From contig NZ_QNUM01000006.1 in assembly GCF_003574655.1 (NCBI RefSeq), positions 1-64,000 of the forward strand: 64,000 nt of DNA, given 5' to 3'. Below, in pieces: positions 27,789 through 37,417 of the stretch. Numbering within the stretch: the stretch's first letter is position 1; each line of letters begins with the position of its first letter. The position numbers and the translations under genes are program-made. The stretch is from Cohaesibacter haloalkalitolerans. GTDB lineage: Bacteria > Pseudomonadota > Alphaproteobacteria > Rhizobiales > Cohaesibacteraceae. Below the pieces are notes generated by a model, which saw only the letters and a program-made list of their open reading frames with translations, was not told the origin of the DNA and made no database searches.

Positions 27789-28082
27789 TCAATAGTCGGG
27801 ATCTGCGTCCCACGCAGCCAATTTTCTTTCCTCTTCATCCCAGTCCTCGATAAGTCTAACCGCATCAAGACCGTCCTGAAGTTCCCGAACTACGTCTTTG
27901 AATGGCAGCTCCCATTCGAATGAAGTCATGAGCCTTTTCGGAAGCCCCATCATGTCGAGGGCCATAGCGAATGCATCGATATCTTGATGGGGCCTGTCGC
28001 CAACCGCTCGGGCTATTGCCTTTGTGTACCTCTGTGCTCGCTTCCGGGTTTCTGCTTCAGTATTGACCTGCGCCCCACGTCT
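27789..28082 (-). pseudogene. Remnant of an unidentified gene, 5' end missing
   Basis: An open frame of 97 codons runs from just after a TAG (28083-28085) to a TGA (27789-27791). It has natural-looking amino-acid use (AIARAVGDRPHQDIDAFAMA, then a strongly acidic tail WDEEERKLAAWDADPDY). It lacks any ATG, GTG or TTG near its 5' end; the first ATG falls about 40 codons in. This looks like the C-terminal part of a gene cut at its 5' end, perhaps at an island boundary. The family is not recognised. Confidence 0.45.
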
Positions 28083-28261
28083 CTATCAGTTTTAAGGAGA
28101 AACGGAAGAACAGGCATTTAAAAGCGCAGTTTTCGATTTTGCAATTTCTGTTCATCATTTCCAAAATGTGGCGATCTCTACTTTGGTATGCCACAATTTG
28201 GATATAATCCGGGCCGAAAGCACTGTGGCGTTCGCTATGCGAACAGATTAAGGAGGTTACA

Positions 28262-28729
28262 GTGCCTTGCAAAGACGCAATGATCGATAAGGTGATCAGC
28301 CTGACCCCGGATCTTACGATCGAGGAAGCTCTCGCTATTCTCGAAGCCGAGCGGATCAGAACTGCTCCCGTCCTTTCCAAAGACAATACACTCCTGGGCA
28401 TGTTTGGCTTCATGTCCGTTATGAAGAAGGTGCTACCCGTTTCTGTCACGATGGCCGATGGTCTGGAACATCTTGACTTCGCCCGGGGCGCCAAACCTGA
28501 CATTGCCAACCGCCTCAAGGACCTCAAGGCCAAGACGGTGGACTGCGCGATGGACGAAAAGCCAATCGTTCTCAGCCCGGACCTGTCGGTGTGGGAGGGA
28601 ATCCTCAAGCTGACCAAACACGGCAGCCCTTTGCCGGTCGTCGAGAGCCAGACGAACACGTTCCTCGGCATTCTGACGGAACAATCCGCCATTACCGAAC
28701 TGGAACAGATCACGTCCGGTTCTTCCTGA
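28262..28729 (+). CDS. CBS-domain pair protein
   Basis: 155 residues from a GTG at 28262, with AGGAGG six bases upstream. Two CBS motifs are present: MIDKVISLTPDLTIEEALAI...RTAPVLSKDNTLLGMF (about 7-52) and AMDEKPIVLSPDLSVWEGIL...SPLPVVESQTNTFLGIL (about 98-142). Such stand-alone pairs bind adenine nucleotides and regulate partner proteins. The ArsB/NhaD-type transporter begins 90 bp downstream on the same strand and is the likely partner (inference). Confidence 0.85.
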   Translation: MPCKDAMIDKVISLTPDLTIEEALAILEAERIRTAPVLSKDNTLLGMFGFMSVMKKVLPVSVTMADGLEHLDFARGAKPDIANRLKDLKAKTVDCAMDEKPIVLSPDLSVWEGILKLTKHGSPLPVVESQTNTFLGILTEQSAITELEQITSGSS

Positions 28730-28819
28730 TCGACAGCTTAGCACTTTCAACAATCTCGACAGGGGGGGGGCAAGTCAATTGTGCCCCATCGGTCGGCAGA
28801 AAAAAGCGATAGTTGATCA

Positions 28820-30163
28820 ATGGAAAATGCCAGTGAGATAGCCTCAAGCGCTATTTTTGGATGGCCGCCCATGATTGTGGCGACTGTTATTCTCGTTGCA
28901 GCCTACTTCTTCATCATCACGGAAAAGATAAACCGGGCGATTGTCTCCCTGCTGGGCGCTGGTCTGCTCGTTCTGCTCGGTGTCCTGAATTTTGAACTTG
29001 TCGTTCAGGGCATCGACTTCAATACGATCTTCCTGCTGACGGGCATGATGGTCATTGTTGCCATCACCAAGGAATCCGGCGTCTTCCAGTTTGTGGCGAT
29101 CTACACCGCCAAACTGGTCAAGGCCAATCCACGGCTCCTGCTTATTGCCCTGGCCGTTGTGACTGCACTCTTCTCCGCCCTGCTTGATAACGTGACCACG
29201 GTGCTGCTTGTGGTTCCGGTAACCCTGCTGTTGACAGACCAGCTCAAGCTCCGGGCCTATCCCTTCCTCTTCTCGCAGATCTTTGCCTCCAACATCGGTG
29301 GCACGGCGACGCTCATCGGTGATCCGCCGAACATCCTGATCGGTTCTGCCGTCGGCCTGAGCTTCATGGACTTCGTCGAGTGGGTCAGCCCCATCGCAAT
29401 CCTTGTCCTCGTGGTCTGCCTGTTCATTTTCGACTTCATCTGGGGTCGCAAGATGACGGCGGCTGAGGAAGACAAGCAGGCGATGATGCAATACAACGCC
29501 TTCGAAGCGATCGAGGACAAGGTCCTGCTGACCAAGTCGCTGATCACTCTGGCCCTTGTGCTGTTTGGCTTCATCTATGGCCACGGTCAGGGCTGGGAGC
29601 CGGGCACCATCGCTCTCACCGGCGCCGCCTTCCTTTTGTTGCTGCATACCCTCGGCGGCAAGCCCGAAGAGCAGTCGCACGCAGTTCATTCCGCCTTCAA
29701 TCAGGTGGAATGGGAAACGATCTTCTTCTTCCTTGGCCTATTCGTGCTGGTTTCCGGCGTCGAGCATACCGGCCTTCTGAAGATCATCGCCGGCAAGCTT
29801 CTGGGCATTACGGGCACCAACGTCGAACTGGCTGGCATGATCGTGCTCTACGCTTCTGCCGTGCTGTCGTCCATCGTCGACAACATCCCGTTTGTTGCCA
29901 CCATGATCCCGCTGTTGAAGGCCATGCAGACCGACCTTGGCGGACCGCAGGCCATCGAGCCCTTGTGGTGGTGTCTGTCGCTGGGCGCCTGTCTTGGCGG
30001 TAACGGCACCCTCATCGGTGCCAGTGCCAACGTCATGGTTGCCAGCTTCTCCGAACGGGCCGGGCAGCGGATCTCCTTCATGCAGTTCCTCAAGCTGTCT
30101 TTCCCGCTGATGATGCTGACAACGGTCATTTCCTCGCTCTTTGCCTACATCGTCTATTTCTGA
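28820..30163 (+). CDS. ArsB/NhaD-family ion transporter
   Basis: 447 residues with about eleven membrane helices. The ArsB/NhaD superfamily hallmarks are present: FNTIFLLTGMMVIVAITKES, LSALLDNVTTVLLVVPVTLL-type text, and SNIGGTATLIGDPPNILIGS with its C-terminal counterpart GACLGGNGTLIGASANVMVA. Members exchange sodium/protons or move anions such as arsenite. No arsenic-resistance genes are nearby, so the substrate is open. It is preceded by the CBS-domain gene and followed by a terminator. Confidence 0.85.
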   Translation: MENASEIASSAIFGWPPMIVATVILVAAYFFIITEKINRAIVSLLGAGLLVLLGVLNFELVVQGIDFNTIFLLTGMMVIVAITKESGVFQFVAIYTAKLVKANPRLLLIALAVVTALFSALLDNVTTVLLVVPVTLLLTDQLKLRAYPFLFSQIFASNIGGTATLIGDPPNILIGSAVGLSFMDFVEWVSPIAILVLVVCLFIFDFIWGRKMTAAEEDKQAMMQYNAFEAIEDKVLLTKSLITLALVLFGFIYGHGQGWEPGTIALTGAAFLLLLHTLGGKPEEQSHAVHSAFNQVEWETIFFFLGLFVLVSGVEHTGLLKIIAGKLLGITGTNVELAGMIVLYASAVLSSIVDNIPFVATMIPLLKAMQTDLGGPQAIEPLWWCLSLGACLGGNGTLIGASANVMVASFSERAGQRISFMQFLKLSFPLMMLTTVISSLFAYIVYF

Positions 30164-30192
30164 TGTCTGCGCCGGGCGACCCGATCAAATAT

Positions 30193-30228
30193 AAAGCCGC
30201 CGCCGGAGCATCCGGTGGCGGCTTTGTC
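30193..30228 (+). terminator. Terminator after the ArsB/NhaD gene
   Basis: AAAGCCGCC (30193-30201) pairs with GGCGGCTTT (30217-30225). The inner CCGGA/TCCGG bases extend the stem. The symmetric A and T flanks let it serve convergent mprF as well. Confidence 0.8.
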
Positions 30229-30304
30229 ATTTTGGGTCGTGCAGAGCGGTGATGTTGGAAGGTCCTGCCGTTGTCAGCCCCTGCCTTGTCTGGCCATGGC
30301 GATG

Positions 30305-32953
30305 TCACTTCCAGAGCAATTTTCCTGCGCCGCCCGAGATCAGGAAGGTCACGTCCTTGAGGGCCGAAATCGGGGAAACACCCGGCGGCACGGCGACATA
30401 GCGCGGCTGCCATTCCGGGTGGAACTTCTGCTTGAAGGCCCGCAATCCCTCGAAATTGTAGAATGACCGACCGTGACGGTACATGATGGCGCCGAACCGG
30501 TTCCACAGGCGGCTTCCCTTGCGTGCCTCGATGCCCGAGAGCGGAGCGAGGCTGAGGCTGAATTCTTCTGCGCCAGCAGCACGGGATTGCTCGATCAGCT
30601 CGATGAAGAGGAATTCCATCAGGCCGCTTGCCACATCTGGTGGATAGCGCATCATGTCAATCGACACATGCGAACCGTCGCCCGGCCGGAGAATGTTGGC
30701 AAAGGCCAGAATCTGCCCCTCACGCCGGACGGTGGCAATGGCAAAATGCTGCAGATAATCTTCGCTGAACCGTCCGAGCGAAAAGCCTTTCTCGCCGCCA
30801 ACCTTGTCTTCCAGCCAGGCATCGGAAATCGACCGCAGCGCTTCGATGAAGGTCACGCTGTGTGGCGGCTGATTGATGACCAGTTCCACCCCGTCCTTCA
30901 GTGCCCTGTTATGGGCGGCCCGCATCGACTTGAAATGCCCCCCTGCAAGCGAAAAGTCCTGAAGCCGGATCACAGCTTCCTCGCCGATCTTGTGCAGGGA
31001 ATAGCCCATCTCGATCCAGAGCGGCAGATAGGTCTCGCTGACCTCGAACATCACCGGATGAGCGGCATTGTCATAGGCCTCTTCCCAGAAGGACCAGACC
31101 AGTGGTTCGATGGCCTCGCGCGGCCCGACCGGGTCTGAATAGGCGACCCACTTGTTGCCCTGCACCGCATACATCAGGAAGGCATCTTCACTGTCGTTGA
31201 AGAACAGCTCCTTGTCGCCGGTCAGCGCCAGACAGCTCTTGGGGTCATTCTGCCGGGCAATGATCGCCTCCGCCTTCTTGAGGCTGGCCCGATCCGGCAT
31301 CTTGGTGTGCGAGACGGCCGGCTGAATGGCCAGCCAGACCGTGGCAAAGAACAGGAAGGTCGACCCCGCAAGACCAGCGCGCAAAGCGCGTGAGGTGTTG
31401 GCCCCTTCGGAGAACTCAATCCACAGGCTGGTGCTGTAGGGCGTGGTCTCATGCATGAAGAAGAAGACAGCGGCAGCGCTGACCGCAATGGCCCCCGCAA
31501 GCGCGAACCAGCCGGGGCTGAGGACACTGCGCGTGAGCTTGGCAGAACGGTGGAAACTGCCCCGAAATGGCCAGAGCACGGCGGCTGTGCCGAGCAAAAG
31601 GGCCACGGTTTCCAGATCGAACTTGTTGAGCAGCGATACACCCGAGGCGACGGCCAGCGTGACAAGGGTCAGCCAGAAGGCACCGGAGATCCGTCGGACG
31701 AGCCCCTGACTGAGGATCAGCAGCAAAACACCGAGCACCGCCGACAGCAGCACGCCGCCTTCCAGCAGGATCGCGGCCAAAAGATCATCCGGGTCGATGT
31801 CCTCGGGCCGGACAGAAGGCATCAGTGCGATCAGCACCAGATAGGCACCGATGCCGAAGGCCGTAAGGCCGATAAGGGTAGGCGCGGCGCCACTTGCGGC
31901 CTTGAGGACCGGGCGCAGAGGGTCCGGCACATCGCCGAACAGGCGGGTGATGAAGCCACCGGCAAGGCGGGCTTCATTGACGGCCACGAAGATCAGCGCC
32001 AGCCCGAAGGGGATGAGATAATAGATCAGGCGATAGAGCAGCAGGGCCGCTGCCACCTGATCAAGCGGAACACCCTTGGGCAGGGCGGCGATGATCACCG
32101 TTTCAAAGACACCGACCCCGCCTGGTACATGGCTGAGCACGCCGGTCATCGAGGCGGCGGCAAAAACCGGCAAGAAGGTGAGAAAATCCGGCCTGAGGCC
32201 CGGCAGCAGCACATAAAGCGTCAGGGCCGCCATCGACGTGTCGATCAGCGTGAAGGCCAACTGCGAAAACAGAATGCCCGGTGTCGGTGCCGACAATTCG
32301 AAGCGACCGAGCCGCAGGCTCTTGCCACTGAGCGACAGCATGACAAGGAAGGCCGTAACCGCAATGGCGGCAATGCCCGCCCAGAGCCTGAGGCTGTCCG
32401 GCGCAAGCGGCACAATGTTGGCCAGCGCATGGGGATGAATGGCGAGGGACGCCAGACCGATGACCGTGATGCCGAAACCGAAGGCCAGCGCGGCAAAGGT
32501 TGATACGCTGGCGATCTCGAACAGGCTGAGGCCAAAGGCCGAATAGACCCGATAGCGCACCGCGCCGCCGGAAAGGACACTGACGCCAATCGTATTGCCG
32601 AAGCTGTAGCCAAGGAAGCCGCCCACGGCAATCGAGCGCAGCGGCACCTTCTTGTCGAGGGATTTGAGTGCTGCCCAGTCATAGCCGATGAGGGCGGCGT
32701 AGCTGGCTGCGGTGGCCACCAGCGCAGCAAGCAGGGTGCCCCATGGAGTGGCATGTACTTGCGCGATCACATCGGCAGCCTTGACTGGCTTGAGCAAATG
32801 ATAGAGCGCATATATGCCAAACGCGAAGAGCGCCAGAGTCAGCACGATGGGGGCGGCCTTTCGCCCCAATGCGAACAGATCGTGTTTCGTGCCCTCAGTG
32901 GGGTTATTGATGGTCACATGCGGCCTCTCGCTGAGAAAACGGGCAGTAAGCAT
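30305..32953 (-). CDS. mprF: MprF: bifunctional lysyl-phosphatidylglycerol flippase/synthetase
   Basis: 882 residues. An N-terminal membrane part with about thirteen helices (about 25-550) covers the flippase domain (YDWAALKSLDKKVPLRSIAV, LSHVPGGVGVFETVIIAALP). The soluble C-terminal DUF2156/GNAT-like synthetase (about 570-865) contains LALTGDKELFFNDSEDAFLM and SRLWNRFGAIMYRHGRSFYN. The enzyme moves an amino acid from tRNA to phosphatidylglycerol and flips the product, which lowers membrane charge and gives resistance to cationic peptides. The length is typical. It is a single gene convergent with the ArsB/NhaD unit. Confidence 0.95.
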   Translation of the reverse strand: MLTARFLSERPHVTINNPTEGTKHDLFALGRKAAPIVLTLALFAFGIYALYHLLKPVKAADVIAQVHATPWGTLLAALVATAASYAALIGYDWAALKSLDKKVPLRSIAVGGFLGYSFGNTIGVSVLSGGAVRYRVYSAFGLSLFEIASVSTFAALAFGFGITVIGLASLAIHPHALANIVPLAPDSLRLWAGIAAIAVTAFLVMLSLSGKSLRLGRFELSAPTPGILFSQLAFTLIDTSMAALTLYVLLPGLRPDFLTFLPVFAAASMTGVLSHVPGGVGVFETVIIAALPKGVPLDQVAAALLLYRLIYYLIPFGLALIFVAVNEARLAGGFITRLFGDVPDPLRPVLKAASGAAPTLIGLTAFGIGAYLVLIALMPSVRPEDIDPDDLLAAILLEGGVLLSAVLGVLLLILSQGLVRRISGAFWLTLVTLAVASGVSLLNKFDLETVALLLGTAAVLWPFRGSFHRSAKLTRSVLSPGWFALAGAIAVSAAAVFFFMHETTPYSTSLWIEFSEGANTSRALRAGLAGSTFLFFATVWLAIQPAVSHTKMPDRASLKKAEAIIARQNDPKSCLALTGDKELFFNDSEDAFLMYAVQGNKWVAYSDPVGPREAIEPLVWSFWEEAYDNAAHPVMFEVSETYLPLWIEMGYSLHKIGEEAVIRLQDFSLAGGHFKSMRAAHNRALKDGVELVINQPPHSVTFIEALRSISDAWLEDKVGGEKGFSLGRFSEDYLQHFAIATVRREGQILAFANILRPGDGSHVSIDMMRYPPDVASGLMEFLFIELIEQSRAAGAEEFSLSLAPLSGIEARKGSRLWNRFGAIMYRHGRSFYNFEGLRAFKQKFHPEWQPRYVAVPPGVSPISALKDVTFLISGGAGKLLWK

Positions 32954-33311
32954 GACAAACTGATGGGACGCTTCCCCGCATCTTTCCCACTCTGGATGGG
33001 CTTTCCTGAAACTTAGATAAGAAGACGTTCATGGAAAATCTTTGAGAAGATCTTAAAGTTTAGTAAGGGATGCCAGCGTTTGCCGGTTTCCTTGCTTTCT
33101 AGGACACAAATAGACTGTCGTGGGCGGTTGTTTCCACCTTTCCACTGCGATGTTTGGCTAGGTCTCTGGTTCAGTCTCTAGCCAAGGGACACAACGCCAT
33201 CTGCTGCCTGTCTGAAGGGCAGGCCTGCGTCTGATCTGTAACCGCAGGAGCCGACAGGCAAGCAGGACTGCCCGGGCGGCCTCTCGCCACACCGGCCAAC
33301 TGGCTCGAATC
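32954..33311. other. Intergenic region with nested inverted repeats
   Basis: 358 bp between the mprF start and the end of the DUF302 gene, with no supported protein gene. TGCCTGTC (33205-33212) pairs with GACAGGCA (33253-33260). Inside it CCTGCG (33224-33229) pairs with CGCAGG (33243-33248). The nested stems could be a structured RNA or a terminator relic. It matches no riboswitch class I know. Confidence 0.4.
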
Positions 33312-33698
33312 TTACAGATCCGCGATGACCGCCGTCAGAAGCTGTTGAACTTCGGTGGCGATGGGTTGGAGAGCCGGGTTCTCAATGGCGCTCATGGAAG
33401 CAATCGGGTCCACGGCGCTCACCTCGATACCCTCTGCCGTCTCCCGCAGGATGACGTTGCAGGGCAGCATGACGCCGATCTTGGGCTCTGCGGTCATCGC
33501 CTTGTGTGCCATCTGCGGCTTGCAGGCGCCGAGGATCTTGTAGGGCGCCACATCTGCATCAAGTTTCTTTTTCAGGGTTTCCTTGACATTGATTTCGGTG
33601 AGAACGCCGAAGCCCTTGTCCGCCAGAGCGGCGCGAACCTTGGCTTCCGCATCTTCAAAACTGACACCAGCAAGTGTCTTGTCGATCGTATAGGTCAT
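33312..33698 (-). CDS. DUF302-domain protein
   Basis: 128 residues from the ATG at 33698, chosen for AAAAGGAGAAGG just upstream; a 20-residue extension to 33758 lacks support. The family pattern is clear: SFEDAEAKVRAALADKGFGV near the start, then PYKILGACKPQMAHKAM and IGVMLPCNVILRE. DUF302 proteins are small alpha/beta proteins of unsettled function that often bind or respond to oxidants. No signal peptide is present. It has no operon partner. Confidence 0.88.
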   Translation of the reverse strand: MTYTIDKTLAGVSFEDAEAKVRAALADKGFGVLTEINVKETLKKKLDADVAPYKILGACKPQMAHKAMTAEPKIGVMLPCNVILRETAEGIEVSAVDPIASMSAIENPALQPIATEVQQLLTAVIADL

Positions 33699-34188
33699 GA
33701 CCTTCTCCTTTTCGTTGCCAGCCTCCGCGCAATGCGTGCCGGGCTTGCATCCAGACACGCAAATTGGTCAGGACTTGGGCGGGCAAGACAGTGCGTGCGT
33801 CAGTGGAGGACAGCCCGGCGGGCCTCCAGAACTCGCTCAGGGCGCAAGAATAGTCACTCGTCAGGAAAAGCGCCACACAACGAAGGGCGATAGGGAAAAT
33901 TGAACAGATCCGGATCCACACCAAACAACCGATATCCGATGTGCTGGCAATATTTTGAATGATGAAAGTATAATGGGGTTATAATTATAGACAATCAAAA
34001 ACAAAATAATGGTAAGAAAGTATAGAATTTACCGCAAACTGTAGTTTATGGGTCTGAGATGAAATAAAATCCATGGTTGCAGTGTAGAGATAAGATTTTG
34101 TTAACCATGGTTGTAGAGAGTTTGTTGTTGGATAATTCGAAATTCGGCCTTCGACCCACTTAACCTCCCTTTTCAGGATGTATTCATC
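33699..34188. other. Intergenic region upstream of the chemoreceptor gene
   Basis: 490 bp. The left 200 bp are GC-rich without a convincing gene. The right part (about 33900-34180) is strongly AT-rich and should contain the chemoreceptor promoter. No consensus pair or repeat stands out. Confidence 0.4.
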
Positions 34189-36267
34189 ATGGGCGACTAT
34201 CAGCTAGCACTACCAGACAATAATGGCGGACAGGCAGGCTCGCCAAGCGGGGCTGGGCTCTTGTCCCGGTTCAAGATCGGACAGCGGATTTATGGAGGAT
34301 TCCTTGTCCAGATCCTTCTGATGATTATCCTGTCGGCCATGTGTATTCTGGCTTTCCGCGATCAGGCCGAGAAATTTTCGCTCTATAGCGACATGGCCAC
34401 TGACGCCAGTCTGGTTGAAAGCCTCAATTCGGAAGTGGTCCGGACGAAGCTGGCTCAGAAGAGCTATTTCGAGACGTCGGCCGATGCCGAGAAGGTCGCA
34501 TTCGCCGGTCAATATCAGACCGTTTCTGACCTGATGAAGGAAGCCAAGGTCGCTATCCAGAATCCCGAACGGGTTTCCCATCTCAAGACCATCGATGAGG
34601 CTCTCACAGTCTACAAGTCCGGCGTCGACGAGGTGTCCACCCTGATTGATCGCCGCAATGTGCTTGTTTATGACCAGTTGGGGCCGATCGGCCTCAAGAT
34701 GCAGGAAAACCTGACGCTCATTCGCTCCGGGGCCTTCACTGCGGGCGACTTTGAAGCCGCCAGTTTTGCCGGCACGGCACAGGAGCACCTGCTGCTCGCC
34801 CGCCTCTATGTGATGAAGTTTCTTGATGACAACAGCCGCGAGTCGATGCAGCGAACCAATGACGAGTTGCTCGCATTCGACAAGGCGCTCGCCGAACTGA
34901 AGGCGTCCCTGTCCAATCCCGACCGCAGAAAGCTGCTCGTCACTACGGAAGGCTTGGCGAAAGACTATGAAACCTCAGCGGTTGAGCTTGAGGACGTGAT
35001 CACCAACCGGAACGCCATCCTCAAGGGCAAGTTGAACAAGAGCACCGACACCATCTTTTCTTCGGCAGAGGCAACGGCAGCCTCCGCAGAGAAAGACGAT
35101 CTGGCCATGCGTGAAGCTTTTCACGCCAACCTTGCCAAGGCTGAAACCAACCTGCTGATCGTCTCGTCCATCGCCCTTCTGGTCGGTGCCCTGTTTGCCT
35201 ATGTGATCACGCGTGGAATTACCCGGCCGGTGAATGACCTGACCGCTTCCATGGGGCGACTGGCTCAGGACGATGTGCAATCCGAGATCCCCGGTCGGGG
35301 CCGCAAGGATGAACTGGGCATGATGGCCGCAGCGGTCGAGTTTTTCCGGCAGAAAATCATCAGGGGCAAGGAGCTGGAGGCCGAGCAACTGGAAATGAAG
35401 CGCCGTTCCGAGGAGGATAAGCGCAAGATCATGATGCAGATGGCCGACGAGTTTGAACGGCAGGTCGGCTCTATCGTGCAGGCGGTTTCGTCCAACTCGG
35501 TTGAACTGAATGCCAGCGCCCAGTCAATGACCGACGTCAGCCGCCTGACACTGGAACAGGCAACGCAGGCCGCCTCCTCCTCGCAGCAGACCACCAGCAG
35601 TGTGCAGACGATTGCCACCGCGACCGAGGAAATGACCAGCACCATTGCCGAGATTTCCCATCAGGTCGCCATTGCCTCGCAGTCTGCAACCGAAGCCGTT
35701 ACCAAGGTCAGATCGACCAACGAACAGATGGCAACGCTGCTCGACAGTGCATCGCGGATCGGCAATGTCGTGGAAATGATCTCGACGATTGCCGAGCAAA
35801 CCAATCTGCTGGCGCTTAACGCCACCATCGAGTCGGCGCGGGCCGGAGAGGCGGGCAAGGGCTTTGCCGTCGTCGCTGGCGAGGTGAAGGCGCTGGCTGG
35901 TCAAACGGCCAGGGCAACCGATGAAATCGTCAAGCAGATCTCCGAGGTGCAGGCTGCAACCAGGCACTCATCTGACTCGATGAATGACGTCAGTCAGGTC
36001 ATCCAGCACCTCAATGAAATCTCGGCGGCGATTGCCGCGGCCATGGAAGAACAGAATGTGGCCATCAACGAGGTTGCATCCAACATCCATCAGGCCGCCC
36101 AAGGGTCCGAGCTCGTGAACCAGAATATCTTCGAGGTGAACAAGGCCTCACAGGAAGCGGGCAGTGCATCCAGTCAGGTTCTGGCCTCCTCGCAGGAGCT
36201 GTCCGAACAGGCCGAAATGCTCCGCGCCGAGGTCGACAAGTTCATCGATCAGGTGCGCGCAGGCTAG
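34189..36267 (+). CDS. Methyl-accepting chemotaxis protein
   Basis: 692 residues. A short N-terminal cytoplasmic part precedes the first membrane helix (about 37-58). A helical periplasmic sensor of about 260 residues follows, then a second helix (about 322-342) and HAMP ([20 protein letters not shown]). The C-terminal signalling domain carries the hairpin tip [21 protein letters not shown]. It reports ligand binding to CheA/CheW and so steers motility. The ligand is unknown. No che genes are nearby and no C-terminal CheR-tether pentapeptide is evident. Confidence 0.95.
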   Translation: MGDYQLALPDNNGGQAGSPSGAGLLSRFKIGQRIYGGFLVQILLMIILSAMCILAFRDQAEKFSLYSDMATDASLVESLNSEVVRTKLAQKSYFETSADAEKVAFAGQYQTVSDLMKEAKVAIQNPERVSHLKTIDEALTVYKSGVDEVSTLIDRRNVLVYDQLGPIGLKMQENLTLIRSGAFTAGDFEAASFAGTAQEHLLLARLYVMKFLDDNSRESMQRTNDELLAFDKALAELKASLSNPDRRKLLVTTEGLAKDYETSAVELEDVITNRNAILKGKLNKSTDTIFSSAEATAASAEKDDLAMREAFHANLAKAETNLLIVSSIALLVGALFAYVITRGITRPVNDLTASMGRLAQDDVQSEIPGRGRKDELGMMAAAVEFFRQKIIRGKELEAEQLEMKRRSEEDKRKIMMQMADEFERQVGSIVQAVSSNSVELNASAQSMTDVSRLTLEQATQAASSSQQTTSSVQTIATATEEMTSTIAEISHQVAIASQSATEAVTKVRSTNEQMATLLDSASRIGNVVEMISTIAEQTNLLALNATIESARAGEAGKGFAVVAGEVKALAGQTARATDEIVKQISEVQAATRHSSDSMNDVSQVIQHLNEISAAIAAAMEEQNVAINEVASNIHQAAQGSELVNQNIFEVNKASQEAGSASSQVLASSQELSEQAEMLRAEVDKFIDQVRAG

Positions 36268-36277
36268 ACACTTGCAA

Positions 36278-36301
36278 CCGGGGCGAAGATTTGCGCCCCG
36301 G
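36278..36301 (+). terminator. Hairpin after the chemoreceptor gene
   Basis: CCGGGGCG and CGCCCCGG form a perfect 8-bp stem with an 8-base loop. There is no T-run, so it may be a weak or Rho-assisted terminator. Confidence 0.55.
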
Positions 36302-36345
36302 CCTCTCCCGGCCCTCGATGGTGACTGTGTCGGAAGACCCTTGTG

Positions 36346-37404
36346 TCAGCGGATGCGGGAGCCACTGTCTGCGTCGAAGAAGCGCAAGTCAGCCGCATTA
36401 AAGGCCAGCCCGACATGGTCGTGCTCCTGCAGTCGACTGCTCCCGCCTTCTTCGACGATCACACGCTCACCTTGTTGTCCCGTCAGATAGACATAGGATA
36501 CTCCGCCGAGGCGCTCGATGAGGTCGATCCTGAAATAGGAGCCATCTGCGTCAATTGACAGATGTTCCGGCCTGATGCCGACTTCCAGTCTCGTGCCGTC
36601 CGCTGGCTTGCCGGAGGGCAGATCGAGGCGCTGGTCGAGGGCAGGGGACTGGATTGCGCCCGTCCTCACGTCTGCGGCGAGGAAGTTCATCGACGGCGAG
36701 CCGATGAAGCCAGCCACGAACCGGTTGTCCGGATCGTTATAAAGATCCAAAGGTTTGCCGATCTGCTCGATCCGGCCATCGCGCAGCACGACAATCTTGT
36801 CGGCCAGTGTCATGGCCTCTACCTGATCGTGGGTTACATAGATCATTGTGGCGCCCAGCTCCTTGTGCAGCCTGGCAATCTCCACGCGCATCTCCACCCG
36901 CAACTCTGCATCGAGGTTGGACAGCGGCTCATCAAACAGGAAGACCTCTGGTCCCCGCACAATGGTGCGTCCGATCGCTACTCGCTGGCGCTGCCCGCCG
37001 GACAGCGCCTTTGGTTTGCGCTTGAGATAGTCGTCGAGCTTGAGAATGCGGCTGGCTTCTGACACCTTGCGGCGGATCTCGTCCTTGGGCACGCCATTCA
37101 TCCTGAGGCCGAAGCTCATGTTCTCCTCGACCGTCATGTGCGGGTAGAGCGCGTAGGTCTGGAACACCATGGCCACTCCGCGCAGCGCCGGGTCGAGCTT
37201 TGTGACATCGCGCTCGCCGATGCGGATCGTGCCGTCAGTGATGCTTTCAAGACCGGCGACAAGACGCATCAGGGTGGATTTGCCGCAGCCTGACGGGCCG
37301 ACAAAGACGCAGAATTCGCCGTCCTCGACCGTCAGGTCGACACCGTGAATGACCTCGATGTCCCCGAATGTCTTGACCACATTCTTCAACTCTACACCAG
37401 ACAT
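36346..37404 (-). CDS. Sugar ABC importer ATP-binding protein (UgpC/MalK type)
   Basis: 352 residues from the ATG at 37404 (MSGVELKNVVKTFGDIEVIH). Walker A is GPSGCGKSTLMRLVAG, the signature ALSGGQRQRVAIGRT and Walker B EVFLFDEPLSNLD. A C-terminal TOBE/MalK-type regulatory domain follows (about 235-352). It energises the importer formed by the two permeases and binding protein in the same operon. It is the last gene of that operon, 13 bp after the glycosidase stop. Confidence 0.95.
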   Translation of the reverse strand: MSGVELKNVVKTFGDIEVIHGVDLTVEDGEFCVFVGPSGCGKSTLMRLVAGLESITDGTIRIGERDVTKLDPALRGVAMVFQTYALYPHMTVEENMSFGLRMNGVPKDEIRRKVSEASRILKLDDYLKRKPKALSGGQRQRVAIGRTIVRGPEVFLFDEPLSNLDAELRVEMRVEIARLHKELGATMIYVTHDQVEAMTLADKIVVLRDGRIEQIGKPLDLYNDPDNRFVAGFIGSPSMNFLAADVRTGAIQSPALDQRLDLPSGKPADGTRLEVGIRPEHLSIDADGSYFRIDLIERLGGVSYVYLTGQQGERVIVEEGGSSRLQEHDHVGLAFNAADLRFFDADSGSRIR

Positions 37405-37417
37405 GCTGTTGCTCCTG

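Noticed and set aside
28391-28400. CTCCTGGGCA, identical to the last ten bases of tRNA-Leu before CCA, as a possible att repeat
   Set aside because: Only ten bases match and they lie in frame inside the intact CBS gene, with no integrase in the window. Chance is the simpler explanation.
31451-32503. 350-codon plus-strand frame within mprF
   Set aside because: Its product is extremely Gln/Arg/Asp-rich, typical of antisense frames. mprF on the other strand is unmistakable.
33186-33300. Possible cobalamin riboswitch (CTGTAACCGCAGG resembles part of the B12 box region)
   Set aside because: The conserved GCCACTG and GACCCGCC-type elements are missing and no cobalamin-related gene is adjacent.
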